From: Arthrobacter sp. U41
Lineage (GTDB): Bacteria > Actinomycetota > Actinomycetes > Actinomycetales > Micrococcaceae
NCBI RefSeq assembly: GCF_001750145.1
Contig: NZ_CP015732.1
Span: forward strand, 2,170,001-2,234,000
Length of the DNA: 64,000 nt
Reading direction: 5' to 3'
The notes under the pieces were generated by a model. It did no database searches and was not told the DNA's origin. It worked only from the letters and a program-made list of their open reading frames with translations. Shown piece after piece: positions 1 through 8,259 of the stretch. Within the stretch, counting starts at the first letter, position 1; each line of letters opens with the position of its first letter. The translations under genes were made by a program, and so were the position numbers.

Positions 1-2
1 CG

Positions 3-266
3 GACTCGGGTGACCCGGCGGATTCCTTGACCCTGGCCTACGGCATCACTTCCGCGCCGGAACCCACCGGGGATACCGCCTGCCCGATTTCCCACTTTTT
101 CACCTGGCCGCCCAGCGGCGCCATGTTCGGCGGTGCCTATGATCCGTTCGACACCACACCGGGTGGTCCCATGCATGTGGATACCCCCGAGGTGTACAAG
201 GACACCACCGAATACAAGTACGTCAAGCAGGCGATCACTTCACTGCGGCCCGCCGGAAAGCCATAA
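3..266 (+). CDS. C-terminal part of a putative lipoprotein (cut by window edge)
   Basis: The reading frame is open to the left edge and ends at TAA 264-266, so only the C-terminal ~87 residues are visible. They align by eye with the C-terminus of the next gene: both share AYGIT near the start, GDTACP, a WPPSGA-FGG stretch, and end in a SLRPA motif. This is therefore the tail of a tandem paralogue, presumably also a secreted lipoprotein. No function is recognised. The next gene starts 2 nt downstream, so the two are probably co-transcribed. Confidence 0.7.
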   Translation, partial: DSGDPADSLTLAYGITSAPEPTGDTACPISHFFTWPPSGAMFGGAYDPFDTTPGGPMHVDTPEVYKDTTEYKYVKQAITSLRPAGKP

Positions 267-267
267 C

Positions 268-1047
268 GTGAGGAGGCCGGCCGTTTCGCCCGGCCCCATC
301 CGGTGCGCCGCCGCCGGCGCCGCCCTCAGCTCGGTCCTGCTGCTGACCTCCTGCGGTTTGTCCCCGGCGCTGCCGGCGGGCCCCGCCGCTTCGGAAAGCC
401 AGAGCCCGGGAGGCACGACGTCGGCTGCGGCGCCGTCCGCCACGACGCCGGCCGGGTCCCCGGCGTCGGAAGGGCCGGCGTCGGGCTGGACGACGTTCAC
501 AACGACAGACGGGGATTTGTCGTTCGACTACCCCGCCGGCTGGACGGTCAACAACCCCGGCGGGGCGCTCTCCGGAGAGTTCGTGGACGTGCTGAACGCC
601 GAGGGGAAACCGATGGCGGGGCTGCGGACCAACATCGTCACCGGGGCGGAGTGCGTCGAAAAGTCCCCTTATGAGGTCTACGACTCCGAGCCGATGGTTG
701 CCCTCGCCGAGGGCGGGGGAGCCGACGGCGGGGTGCCCCGCTACGTGTTCGAGTCCCGGGGCGAAGACACCGCTCCGGTGGCCACGCAGTCCACTGTCGC
801 CGCCTACGGCATCACCATGGTCCCCGAGGAGCCCGGCGACACCGCGTGTCCGATGTTCCACCTGTTCCTGTGGCCGCCGAGCGGTGCCTTCTTCGGCGGG
901 ACGTACAACCCGGAGCACCACGAGACACCCGCGGACCCCGCGCTGCCGTACCGGGAGAAGGCCAGACTGTACGCCGGAACCCCGGAGTACCAGGACATCC
1001 GGACGATGATCACGTCCCTGCGGCCGGCGGAGGCGCCGGCAGGATAG
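268..1047 (+). CDS. putative secreted lipoprotein, tandem paralogue of the upstream gene
   Basis: 259 aa from GTG 268, which follows a GGAAAG ribosome-binding site; a longer frame exists upstream but would overlap the preceding gene. The N-terminus has positive residues, a hydrophobic stretch and the lipobox LTSC at about residues 26-29, so the protein is probably exported and lipidated. A Ala/Pro/Ser/Thr-rich linker (about residues 35-75) precedes a globular domain starting near GWTTF. The C-terminal half resembles the partial upstream gene. I do not recognise the family; a role at the cell envelope is inference. It converges with the ABC exporter genes on the other strand. Confidence 0.8.
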   Translation: MRRPAVSPGPIRCAAAGAALSSVLLLTSCGLSPALPAGPAASESQSPGGTTSAAAPSATTPAGSPASEGPASGWTTFTTTDGDLSFDYPAGWTVNNPGGALSGEFVDVLNAEGKPMAGLRTNIVTGAECVEKSPYEVYDSEPMVALAEGGGADGGVPRYVFESRGEDTAPVATQSTVAAYGITMVPEEPGDTACPMFHLFLWPPSGAFFGGTYNPEHHETPADPALPYREKARLYAGTPEYQDIRTMITSLRPAEAPAG

Positions 1048-1062
1048 ACACCGGGACCGGCC

Positions 1063-2331
1063 TCAGCGCTCCGTCGTCCGGGGACGCGGCGCCGCATCGG
1101 CGGCCGGGTGCCGCGACCCGGCACGCAGTGCGGTGCGGATGTTGACCTTCGAGGTGTAGGAAATGGAGCCGTACTGGAAGAGCCGCACGGCGAGGCGAAG
1201 CATCACCGCGGCGCCCACGAAGAGGATCACGATCACGATTCCTGCCTCGACCAGGCTCAGCGAGCCGAAGCCGTTGCGCAGCAGGGCGGTGACCGGGGCG
1301 GAGAACGGGAAGAACGTGAAGATCTGCACAATCACGGACTGCGGATCGGAGACCACCAGGGACACGGCGTAGAACGGCACAAAGATCAGCGCCATCATCA
1401 CGCCCATGAAGTTGCCGGCCTCCTTGGCGGTGGGCATCACGGCGCCGATCGCCACGAGGGTGGTGGTGAACAGGGCGAATCCGCCGACCAGGATCAGCAG
1501 GCCAACGGTCATCCGGACCGGGTCCAGGATCAGCGGGGGCAGGTCCAGGGCCGCGATGCTGAGCTCCTCAGGGAAGAACAGCCGGCCGATCAGGACGGGT
1601 GAGAGGAACACGATCATCTGTACCAGGCCGATCGCGAACAGCGCGATCACCTTGCCCGCGATCAGCGTCGTCGGTTTGAGGGTGGTCAGGATCATCTCGG
1701 TGACGCGGTTTTCCTTCTCCTCCAGCGTGGAGTTGAGCATCTGCCCGGCCAGCAGCACGATCAGCCCGTAGAAGATGACCAGGAAGATCAGCGGCGGAAT
1801 CACCGAGCCCAGGCCCCCGGATTCCTGGGTGCCGTCATAGGTGACGGTCTCGATCTGCACCCTCCCGGCCGCGAGCGCGGACAGTTGCGGTGAGCTGACC
1901 TTCTGTTCGACGGCGTGCGTCAGCAGGGCCTGCGCGACGGCGGCGTACTTGCCGTTCTCGAAGATCCCCTTGTCCGCACCGTAGACGCGCACGGCCGTCG
2001 ATTCGGGGTGGGCCGGGTAGTCGAAGTAGGCGTCCACGGTGCCGGACTGCACGGCCCGGATCCCGGCGTCGGGGGAGTCCGCGGCGGTGGCCCCGAAGAC
2101 CGCGGCGTCCCGGGCGGTGATCAGTCCGGAGGCGTCGGTGTAGGAGATGCTGAACTGGGCGCTTTTCTGGGCCTCGGCAGCGGTGTCCGTGCTGGTGTTG
2201 CTGAGGAAGATCAGCCCGAAAACCACGCCGATGATGATCGGGACGGAGAGGGTGCCGATCCAGAACCGGCCTTTGGTCACGGTGCGGATGAACTCGAAGC
2301 TCACGACCGTGCCGAGATTATGCTGCGCCAC
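1063..2331 (-). CDS. ABC-2 type exporter permease (NatB-like)
   Basis: 422 aa integral membrane protein. One membrane segment near the N-terminus (WIGTLSVPIIIGVVFGLIFL region) is followed by a ~140-aa extracytoplasmic domain and then five to six helices in the C-terminal half, the architecture of the ABC-2/NatB family. The EEKENRVTEMILTTLKP stretch after the second helix is the conserved cytoplasmic loop of these permeases. The GTG start lies 4 nt after the TAG of the ATPase gene, so the two form a translationally coupled exporter. Substrate unknown; sodium, drug or peptide export is known for relatives. Confidence 0.9.
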   Translation of the reverse strand: MAQHNLGTVVSFEFIRTVTKGRFWIGTLSVPIIIGVVFGLIFLSNTSTDTAAEAQKSAQFSISYTDASGLITARDAAVFGATAADSPDAGIRAVQSGTVDAYFDYPAHPESTAVRVYGADKGIFENGKYAAVAQALLTHAVEQKVSSPQLSALAAGRVQIETVTYDGTQESGGLGSVIPPLIFLVIFYGLIVLLAGQMLNSTLEEKENRVTEMILTTLKPTTLIAGKVIALFAIGLVQMIVFLSPVLIGRLFFPEELSIAALDLPPLILDPVRMTVGLLILVGGFALFTTTLVAIGAVMPTAKEAGNFMGVMMALIFVPFYAVSLVVSDPQSVIVQIFTFFPFSAPVTALLRNGFGSLSLVEAGIVIVILFVGAAVMLRLAVRLFQYGSISYTSKVNIRTALRAGSRHPAADAAPRPRTTER

Positions 2332-2335
2332 CGCG

Positions 2336-3292
2336 CTACACCCCTTCCCTGCCCGGGGACCGTGCGGTGCCGGCAGCCCCGGACGCGGACGGCGTGTTCT
2401 GGTCGCCGTAGACCCGGATGAAAATGTCCTCGAGGGAGATCTTGGTGGTGGTGAAGCTCCGGATGGTCAGGTCCGCCTCGACCAGGTCCCTGAGGATGAC
2501 GGCTTCGTCGGTGGCGTCGGTGATCGAGAGCTCCGAGTAGTTGGTCTCCTCGAGCATCACCTCGTAGTGGGGGGAACGGGGGATGGGGCCGCTGTGCCTG
2601 ATCCGGACGATGCGGCCGCCGTACTTGTTCTGTACCTCGTCGATCGTCCCGTAGGCTTCCGCGGTGCCGTCCTTGAGCAGGATGACCCGGTCGCAGAGCC
2701 GCTCCACCTCCTCCATCTGGTGGGTCACCATGACCACGGTGGCACCGCCCTCCTTCTGCTCGGCGATGATGTCCATCAGCAGGCGCCGGTTGACCGGGTC
2801 GAAGCCCTTCGTGGGTTCGTCCAGGATCAGCAGCTCGGGGTTGTTCATGATGGTGACGCCGAGCTGGACCTTTTGCTGCTGCCCGCTGGAGAGCTTGTCC
2901 AGCACGGCGGAGGCGCGGTCCGCCAGCGCCACCCGGTCCAGGTACTCGAGCGACCAGCGTTTCGCGGTGCGCCGCTCCATCCCTTTGAGCCGGCCGAAGT
3001 AGGTCATGATGTCGATGACCTTTTCCTTCTTGTACAGCCCGCGCTCTTCGGGAAGGTAGCCCAGCTTGTCGCCGTGCTCGGGTTTGAAGGCCCGGCCGTT
3101 GATGTGGAGGATTCCGGCGGTGGGCTCGTAGATGCCCAGCAGCGCCCGGATGGTGGTGGTCTTGCCGGAGCCGTTGCTACCGAGGAATCCGAAGGTTTCG
3201 CCGGCGTGCACGTCGAAGGACAGATCGCGGATCACCGTGGTGTCCCCGAAGTCCATTCGGAAGCCGCTGATGTGGACCCGTGCTTCGTCCAT
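2336..3292 (-). CDS. ABC exporter ATP-binding protein (NatA-like)
   Basis: 318 aa. Walker A GSNGSGKTT (about residues 38-46), signature LSSGQQQKV (about 134), Walker B LLILDEP (about 155) and the switch histidine MVTHQ are all present. A C-terminal DUF4162-like extension of ~100 aa follows the nucleotide-binding domain, typical of ATPases paired with ABC-2 permeases. It is first in a two-gene operon with the permease immediately downstream. It should energise export from the cytoplasmic face; the substrate cannot be read from the sequence. Confidence 0.93.
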   Translation of the reverse strand: MDEARVHISGFRMDFGDTTVIRDLSFDVHAGETFGFLGSNGSGKTTTIRALLGIYEPTAGILHINGRAFKPEHGDKLGYLPEERGLYKKEKVIDIMTYFGRLKGMERRTAKRWSLEYLDRVALADRASAVLDKLSSGQQQKVQLGVTIMNNPELLILDEPTKGFDPVNRRLLMDIIAEQKEGGATVVMVTHQMEEVERLCDRVILLKDGTAEAYGTIDEVQNKYGGRIVRIRHSGPIPRSPHYEVMLEETNYSELSITDATDEAVILRDLVEADLTIRSFTTTKISLEDIFIRVYGDQNTPSASGAAGTARSPGREGV

Positions 3293-3346
3293 TGCGGCTC
3301 CCGAATGGTGCCGGGCTACCCGCCCGGGGTCTTGCAGTTCCGCCGC

Positions 3347-3610
3347 TTAGACGGCGGGGTAATGCCGATGCCGGCGGTGGGCGGGCGTCGGCAGCCCTGC
3401 CCTGACCTTTCCGGTGCCGCCCCAGGCGTTGGAACGGGCCTCCTTGATCAGGCCGGTGCCGGCACATTCGCGGACCGCCATGATGCCGTCCGCGGCGGAC
3501 CGCTTGTCCTCAAAAGCCTTGGAAATCGCCAAAACCGTGCCGTCGGCCCCGAGGAGCCGGAAACGGACGTTGGCCTCAGCGTCCGTGAAGATTTCGAATT
3601 GTCCTGCCAT
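3347..3610 (-). CDS. YegP-family DUF1508 protein
   Basis: 87 aa. ATG 3610 is chosen because a GGAAGG ribosome-binding site lies about 9 nt upstream; the longer frame adds unconserved residues. The core FEIFTDAEANVRFRLLGADG followed by a YxS/K-rich repeat and GIMAVRE is the DUF1508 (YegP) fold, a short beta-alpha repeat. It is a single-repeat version. The family has no firmly established function. It is a stand-alone gene between the exporter operon and the divergent acylphosphatase gene. Confidence 0.8.
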   Translation of the reverse strand: MAGQFEIFTDAEANVRFRLLGADGTVLAISKAFEDKRSAADGIMAVRECAGTGLIKEARSNAWGGTGKVRAGLPTPAHRRHRHYPAV

Positions 3611-3696
3611 CTTTGTTTTCCTTCCGGGCAATACAGCACCGCGGGAGGGTGAGGCACTTCCATGTGCCATGCCTTGTCTCGACACGTCCCCGCAGC

Positions 3697-3764
3697 GCAC
3701 TTGTCAATCCTTGCCGCCGGGCCCGGGGCGGGTAAGGGGCAAAAGTCCCTATGTGGACAAGTGC
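3697..3764. repeat. 9-bp inverted repeat in a divergent promoter region
   Basis: GCACTTGTC at 3697-3705 and GACAAGTGC at 3756-3764 form a perfect 9-bp inverted repeat 50 bp apart, between the DUF1508 gene (minus) and the acylphosphatase gene (plus). The spacing is too long for a single dimer operator, but a looping or paired-site regulator is possible. Nothing else supports a function. Confidence 0.3.
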
Positions 3765-3811
3765 ACTAGTCCTCTGGCGGCGGGGTCCGGGGCCGGCGCT
3801 ACATTGGGAGC

Positions 3812-4117
3812 ATGGCTGAGTTTCCGAGGGGCGATTCCGGCGAGTGGGTCCGGCTGACGGCGCGGGTGGACGGTGTGGTGCAGGCCGTTGGCTTCCGCTA
3901 CTGGACGGTGCACCGGGCCGAGGAGCTGGGACTGACCGGCACCGTCCGGAACAACACCGACGGTTCGGTGGGCATCGTGGCGGAGGGCCCGCAGTCGGTG
4001 GTGCTGGAGTTCCGGCGCTGGCTGCGCTCGCCGGAGGCGCCGGGCAAGGTGGAGAACGTGGACGAAACGGTCTCCCGGGCCACGGGGGCGTTCAGCAATT
4101 TCCGGGTGGTGTACTGA
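3812..4117 (+). CDS. acyP: acylphosphatase
   Basis: 101 aa, the usual ~90-aa family size plus a short N-terminal extension. Acylphosphatase hydrolyses the carboxyl-phosphate bond of acyl phosphates in the cytosol. The active-site loop VQAVGFR (about residues 23-29) with the catalytic Arg, and the catalytic Asn in GTVRNN (about 46), are intact. The gene stands alone, converging with recQ. A GGGAG sequence is very close to the ATG, so initiation may be weak. Confidence 0.93.
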   Translation: MAEFPRGDSGEWVRLTARVDGVVQAVGFRYWTVHRAEELGLTGTVRNNTDGSVGIVAEGPQSVVLEFRRWLRSPEAPGKVENVDETVSRATGAFSNFRVVY

Positions 4118-4131
4118 CTCCCGGCCGGGGG

Positions 4132-5925
4132 TCAGGCGGGCGTGAGCAGGCCGTGGCCGAGGACGGCTTTGCGGGACAGCGTCCGGTAGCCCTCGCGGTC
4201 GAACAGCACGGTGAGGAGGTCGCCGTCGTGCCCCATCACCAGGCCCGGGCCCCAAAGGGCATGCTCCACGCGGGAGTTCACTGGAAAGGCCTCGTTGGGG
4301 CCGGCGTCAGCACCGCCGTCGGGCGTTCCGGTGTGCTCGCCGCGCTCCTGCTGCAGCGCGGAGCCGTCGGTGCAGTTGTCGCAGTTCCCGCAGGGGCCGG
4401 GCAGGTCCTCGCCGAAGTAGCCGAGCAGGAACTGGCGGCGGCAGCGGCGCGTTTCGGCGTAGCTGCGGATCATGGCGATGCGGGACTTGTCCACGCGCTC
4501 GCGGGCTGCGGCGAGCTCGACGGCGCGTTCCACCACCTGGGCGGGATCCGCCGCGGGGTCGAGCCGGACCCCGTCGGGGTCTGCGGTGACGGCGCCGGTC
4601 TCCTGCAGCTGGTTCAGCAGGCCGGTGATCCGCCGGGCGGGCCACACGGTCCCCTCGGCCAGCGCCCGGGGCTGGAGCGGCCGGCCCGCGGCGCGCAGTG
4701 CGGTCAGGACCGTCCGCAGCGCGGCCTGATCGGGGGTGTGCGTGGCGAAGTAGCGCCGTAGCCCGAGGTCCTCGGAGCGGTAATGCAGGACCGCGGCGGC
4801 AGGCAGCCCGTCCCGTCCGGCCCGGCCGATCTGCTGGTAGTAGCTGTCCAGGGATTCCGGGATGTCCGCGTGGAGGACGAAGCGGACATCGGGCTTATCG
4901 ATCCCCATGCCGAAAGCGGTGGTGGCCACCACCACGTCCAGGCCGCTGTCGAGGAACTGCTGGTGGACCAGTTCGCGCTCGGCGGGTGTGCGGCCGGCGT
5001 GATAGGCCGCGGCGCGCAGGCCGCTCCGGGCCAGTTTCGCGGCGTACTTTTCGGTGTCCCTGCGTTTGGCGGCGTACACGAGCCCGGGCCCGCGCGTTCC
5101 GGCGACCAGCTCGGTGACCTGCTCGACGACGGCCCGGCGCTTCTCCTTGTCCTCGTGGTGGCGGCGCACCTCGAGGACGATGTTGGGCCGGTCGAAGCCG
5201 TGGACCAGGATCAGCGGGTTGGTCATGCCGAGGCGGGCCAGGATCTCCTCGCGCACCGGGGGAGAGGCCGTGGCCGTCAGCGCGGCGGTGGTCGGGTTGC
5301 CGAGGCGCTCGCGGACCTCGCCGAGGCGGAGGTAGTCGGGCCGGAAATCGTGGCCCCAGGAGGAGACGCAGTGCGCCTCGTCCACCACGAACAGGGCGAT
5401 GTTGAGCGCCGCGATCCGTGCCACGGTGCTGGGCTTGGCCAGCTGCTCCGGGGCGAGGAAGAGGAACGCCGCCTCGCCGCATTCCACCGCCTGCCACGCA
5501 CGCTCCTGCTCCGCGGCGCTGTGCGAGGAGTTGACCGCGACGGCGCTGCCCGGCCCCGCGGCGTCCCGCAGCCCGTCCAGCTGGTCCTCCTGCAGGGAGA
5601 TCAGCGGGGACACGACGACGGTGGGCCGCTGTTGCTGGCGGTGCAGCAGCAGCGCAGGGACCTGGTAGATGGCCGACTTCCCGTAGCCGGTGGGCATGAC
5701 GGCGAGGACGTCCCGGCCGGCGGCGAGGGCGCGCATCCCCGTGAGCTGGCCTTCGCGGAGGTGCGGCAGGCCGAAGGTGGCGTCCGCGAGCCGGCGGAGT
5801 CCGGCGTCGTCGTCCGCTGGAATGGGGAGTGCCGGGGCAACCTGGGCTGCCGAAGCTGCAGGTACGCCCGGACGCGATGCATCCGGGCGCGGCGCATCAG
5901 CGCTGGCGGCGATGGCCTCGGTCAT
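4132..5925 (-). CDS. RecQ-family ATP-dependent DNA helicase
   Basis: 597 aa from ATG 5925 (GGAG about 8 nt upstream); a longer frame continues but overlaps the divergent cupin gene. A 3'-5' helicase of DNA repair. Motif I MPTGYGKSAIYQ, motif II DEAHCVSSWGHDFR and the RecQ aromatic-rich loop, motif VI QIGRAGRDG, and the zinc-binding cysteines (CRRQFLLGYFGE then CGNCDNC) are all present. No HRDC domain; instead a short C-terminal domain beginning SRVEHALWGPG is found, as in a short actinobacterial RecQ group. The -NSRVEH- tail resembles the small DNA-binding tails of other helicases. The N-terminal ~45 residues are Ala/Pro-rich and probably disordered. Confidence 0.93.
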   Translation of the reverse strand: MTEAIAASADAPRPDASRPGVPAASAAQVAPALPIPADDDAGLRRLADATFGLPHLREGQLTGMRALAAGRDVLAVMPTGYGKSAIYQVPALLLHRQQQRPTVVVSPLISLQEDQLDGLRDAAGPGSAVAVNSSHSAAEQERAWQAVECGEAAFLFLAPEQLAKPSTVARIAALNIALFVVDEAHCVSSWGHDFRPDYLRLGEVRERLGNPTTAALTATASPPVREEILARLGMTNPLILVHGFDRPNIVLEVRRHHEDKEKRRAVVEQVTELVAGTRGPGLVYAAKRRDTEKYAAKLARSGLRAAAYHAGRTPAERELVHQQFLDSGLDVVVATTAFGMGIDKPDVRFVLHADIPESLDSYYQQIGRAGRDGLPAAAVLHYRSEDLGLRRYFATHTPDQAALRTVLTALRAAGRPLQPRALAEGTVWPARRITGLLNQLQETGAVTADPDGVRLDPAADPAQVVERAVELAAARERVDKSRIAMIRSYAETRRCRRQFLLGYFGEDLPGPCGNCDNCTDGSALQQERGEHTGTPDGGADAGPNEAFPVNSRVEHALWGPGLVMGHDGDLLTVLFDREGYRTLSRKAVLGHGLLTPA

Positions 5926-6105
5926 AGTGCGGCTCCGTTGCGACAGTGAGGTGAAGCGGGCCGGGCAGCTGCCGGCCGCTGATCTCAGGGTAGGACGTCC
6001 CGGAGTAGTTACAAAGAATGCGTGGTGTCCCAGGGCCTGCAGCTCAAGCCCTGACCGGGGCAAAGGACCCTCGGCAGCGCGGCCGTTTCTGGGTAGGGTG
6101 GCCGC

Positions 6106-6441
6106 ATGCAGAAGATATCGCTCGATGCCCTTGCCCGTCAGCAAATCGCGGCTGCGGTGGCGGCACCCAGCGGACGCGCTGCGGATACTGCCTTTGGCGG
6201 CCATGAGAAGACCCTCCGCCAGACGGTGATGGCGTTCCGGGCCGGGACGCGGCTGAGCGAACACCAGAATCCCGGCGAAGCCACGGTCTTTGTGCTCCGC
6301 GGCTGCGTCCGGCTGCGCTCGGGCAAGGAATCCTGGCAGGGAAAGGCCGGGGACCTGCTGATCGTGCCGGACGGGCTGCACAGCCTGGAGGCGGAAGAGG
6401 ACTCGGCGATCCTGATGACGGTCGCGAAAATCAAGACCTGA
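6106..6441 (+). CDS. small cupin-domain protein
   Basis: 111 aa. A single cupin_2 beta-barrel: the first motif is approximated by G-x5-H-x(6)-E (GTRLSEHQNPGEATVFVLRG) and the second by PDGLHSLEAEED. The metal-binding His of motif 1 and His of motif 2 are visible. Proteins of this size bind a small ligand or metal; no substrate can be assigned. It begins in the divergent promoter region of recQ and stands alone. Confidence 0.75.
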   Translation: MQKISLDALARQQIAAAVAAPSGRAADTAFGGHEKTLRQTVMAFRAGTRLSEHQNPGEATVFVLRGCVRLRSGKESWQGKAGDLLIVPDGLHSLEAEEDSAILMTVAKIKT

Positions 6442-6492
6442 GGCCACGGCCCGGTTGGGCGGCGGCCGCGCAGACCGGCCTGGCCGGATTGC

Positions 6493-8142
6493 CTACTCGT
6501 TGTGCCTCGCCCATAACTGCAGCCCGACAAGCAGGCGCGTCTCGGGATCGTCCAGGTCGATGCCGAAGAGAGGTTCCACCCGGGCCAGGCGGTAGCGGAC
6601 CGTGTTGACGTGCACGCCCAAGGTCTTGGCGGCCTCGATCGCGTTGCCTCCGCAGCTCAGATAGGCGTGGATGGTCTCTTCAAAGGACTTGTTCTGGTGT
6701 TCGTCGTACTCGGCGATCCGGAGGGCGTGGGTTCCGGGCAGCTGGCCGGACGTCGTCAGCGCCGAGACGATCTGGCGCAGCTGCAGGCGCGAGCCGAGCG
6801 ATTCGTCGTCGGCCACCACGTCATCGGAGCCGGCAGGGATCCGACCCTCGGCGACGTTGCGGACCAGCTCGGACAGGACCAGTTCCGCGTTGACCCGGGA
6901 CTCCGCGAGCCGGTCGATCGGGGCCGCTGTGCCCAGCGCGGCCAGGACCGGGCGGGAGAGCAGCCGCCGCGCATTCTGGACAATCTTGAGGACCGCGCCG
7001 CGTTGGAACTGCCGCGACGATTCAGTTGTCTGCGGCAGGACGATGTACACGATGCCGTCCGAGAGCCCGCAGACCGCCGTGGGCAGCCGGATGGCGCAGG
7101 CGGTCCGGATGGTGTCGAAGAGCCGAAGGCGTGACTGCAGCGTTTCGGCCGCTACGGCTTCCGCCGGCCAGACGCTGAGTGCGGCTACCCGGATGGAAGC
7201 TGCCGAAATTCCCAGCCGGATGGCCGCCAGCTCGGCGCGCTCCGGCTCGAACAGCAGCGGCTGGACCAGATCCATCTGGCGGGTGAGGTTCGAGACGTAC
7301 GTCGTGCGTTTGTGCAGGATGTGCAGCGCGGCAACGTTGGCGGCTTCGCGCAGGATCCGGTGCGCGTCCGGGTTGTGGTCTTCGGCCCGTTCCAGGAGCC
7401 AGAGCGATCCCAGCACGGCGCCGCCGGCCCGGATGGCGACCGCCGTGCGGCGGAGCAGCGGGTCCTCGGTCGCCACATCGACAGCACCGTTGGTGGCATG
7501 GACGCGCCGGTAGTCCTTGTCGGTTTGCGTGGAGTGCGGCACGTGCAGACGCAGGATCGAGCTTCGCCGGGTCTCGTCAATGGGCTGGTCGGGCAGGGTC
7601 GAATAGGCCAGGATCATCTGATCGGGATCGGCGATCGCAATGGCACCGCCGGCCTGGGCCGCGACGGTGTTGGCCAGATCGAACAGGTCCCCGGGACGGA
7701 TGTCCACCAGGGTGCGGCCCGATTGGCGGTGCGGAACGACGGCGGCGTCCATGATCTCCGCCAGCTGGTTCCACGGCACCGAGTCGGAGGCCCGGAAGAG
7801 GGCCATCCCGGTTTCCCGGGCGGCCGCCCGGAGTGCGGCGTCCGAGCTGCCATTGGATTTGTAGACGATTGCCACGTAGCCGGCGTCGTGGAGCTCCTGG
7901 ATCTTGCCGCGCAGACGCTTCCCGGACAGCGACAGGCCGATGGCCAGCGCAACGGCCCCGGCGAACCTGGCGGGCGGGGCCGTCGGGTCGTACAGGACGG
8001 AGCCCGCGACAGTCTGCTGGTCATCGGCCGGCATTTCGACGAGGCTGACAATTTCCGATCCGGCCGAGCGCGCCACGTCCGCGAGGGTGGGCAGCGCCTG
8101 GCTCTCCGCCGCGGCAAACACCATCACGGTGTCATCCCACAC
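6493..8142 (-). CDS. PucR-family transcriptional regulator
   Basis: 549 aa. The C-terminal ~60 residues form the PucR helix-turn-helix (YLSCGGNAIEAAKTLGVHVNTVRYRLARVE), preceded by a GGDEF-like/CdaR domain and an N-terminal PucR ligand-sensing domain (LPTLADVARS... onset). Start GTG 8142 is used; an ATG six codons inside is an alternative. It is transcribed divergently from the alpha-hydroxy-acid oxidase/ABC importer operon with only 117 bp between them, so it is the probable regulator of that operon. PucR relatives activate purine, nitrogen or hydroxy-acid catabolism. Confidence 0.88.
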   Translation of the reverse strand: MWDDTVMVFAAAESQALPTLADVARSAGSEIVSLVEMPADDQQTVAGSVLYDPTAPPARFAGAVALAIGLSLSGKRLRGKIQELHDAGYVAIVYKSNGSSDAALRAAARETGMALFRASDSVPWNQLAEIMDAAVVPHRQSGRTLVDIRPGDLFDLANTVAAQAGGAIAIADPDQMILAYSTLPDQPIDETRRSSILRLHVPHSTQTDKDYRRVHATNGAVDVATEDPLLRRTAVAIRAGGAVLGSLWLLERAEDHNPDAHRILREAANVAALHILHKRTTYVSNLTRQMDLVQPLLFEPERAELAAIRLGISAASIRVAALSVWPAEAVAAETLQSRLRLFDTIRTACAIRLPTAVCGLSDGIVYIVLPQTTESSRQFQRGAVLKIVQNARRLLSRPVLAALGTAAPIDRLAESRVNAELVLSELVRNVAEGRIPAGSDDVVADDESLGSRLQLRQIVSALTTSGQLPGTHALRIAEYDEHQNKSFEETIHAYLSCGGNAIEAAKTLGVHVNTVRYRLARVEPLFGIDLDDPETRLLVGLQLWARHNE

Positions 8143-8259
8143 GATGTTTGGTAGCAGCTGCTAATGAAGGACCCTCCAATTTGTCGCAATCTCCATAGTG
8201 GCACGGTGTTTCGCTTTCTACGCTGAACCATAACGCACGCACGCAGTGGAAGGCCCTCC

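Noticed and set aside
133..267. Extended start for the second lipoprotein
   Set aside because: Would overlap the preceding gene and hide the signal peptide; GTG 268 fits the lipobox.
4132..6447. 771-codon RecQ frame
   Set aside because: The first 174 codons overlap the cupin gene antisense; the conserved start is at 5925.
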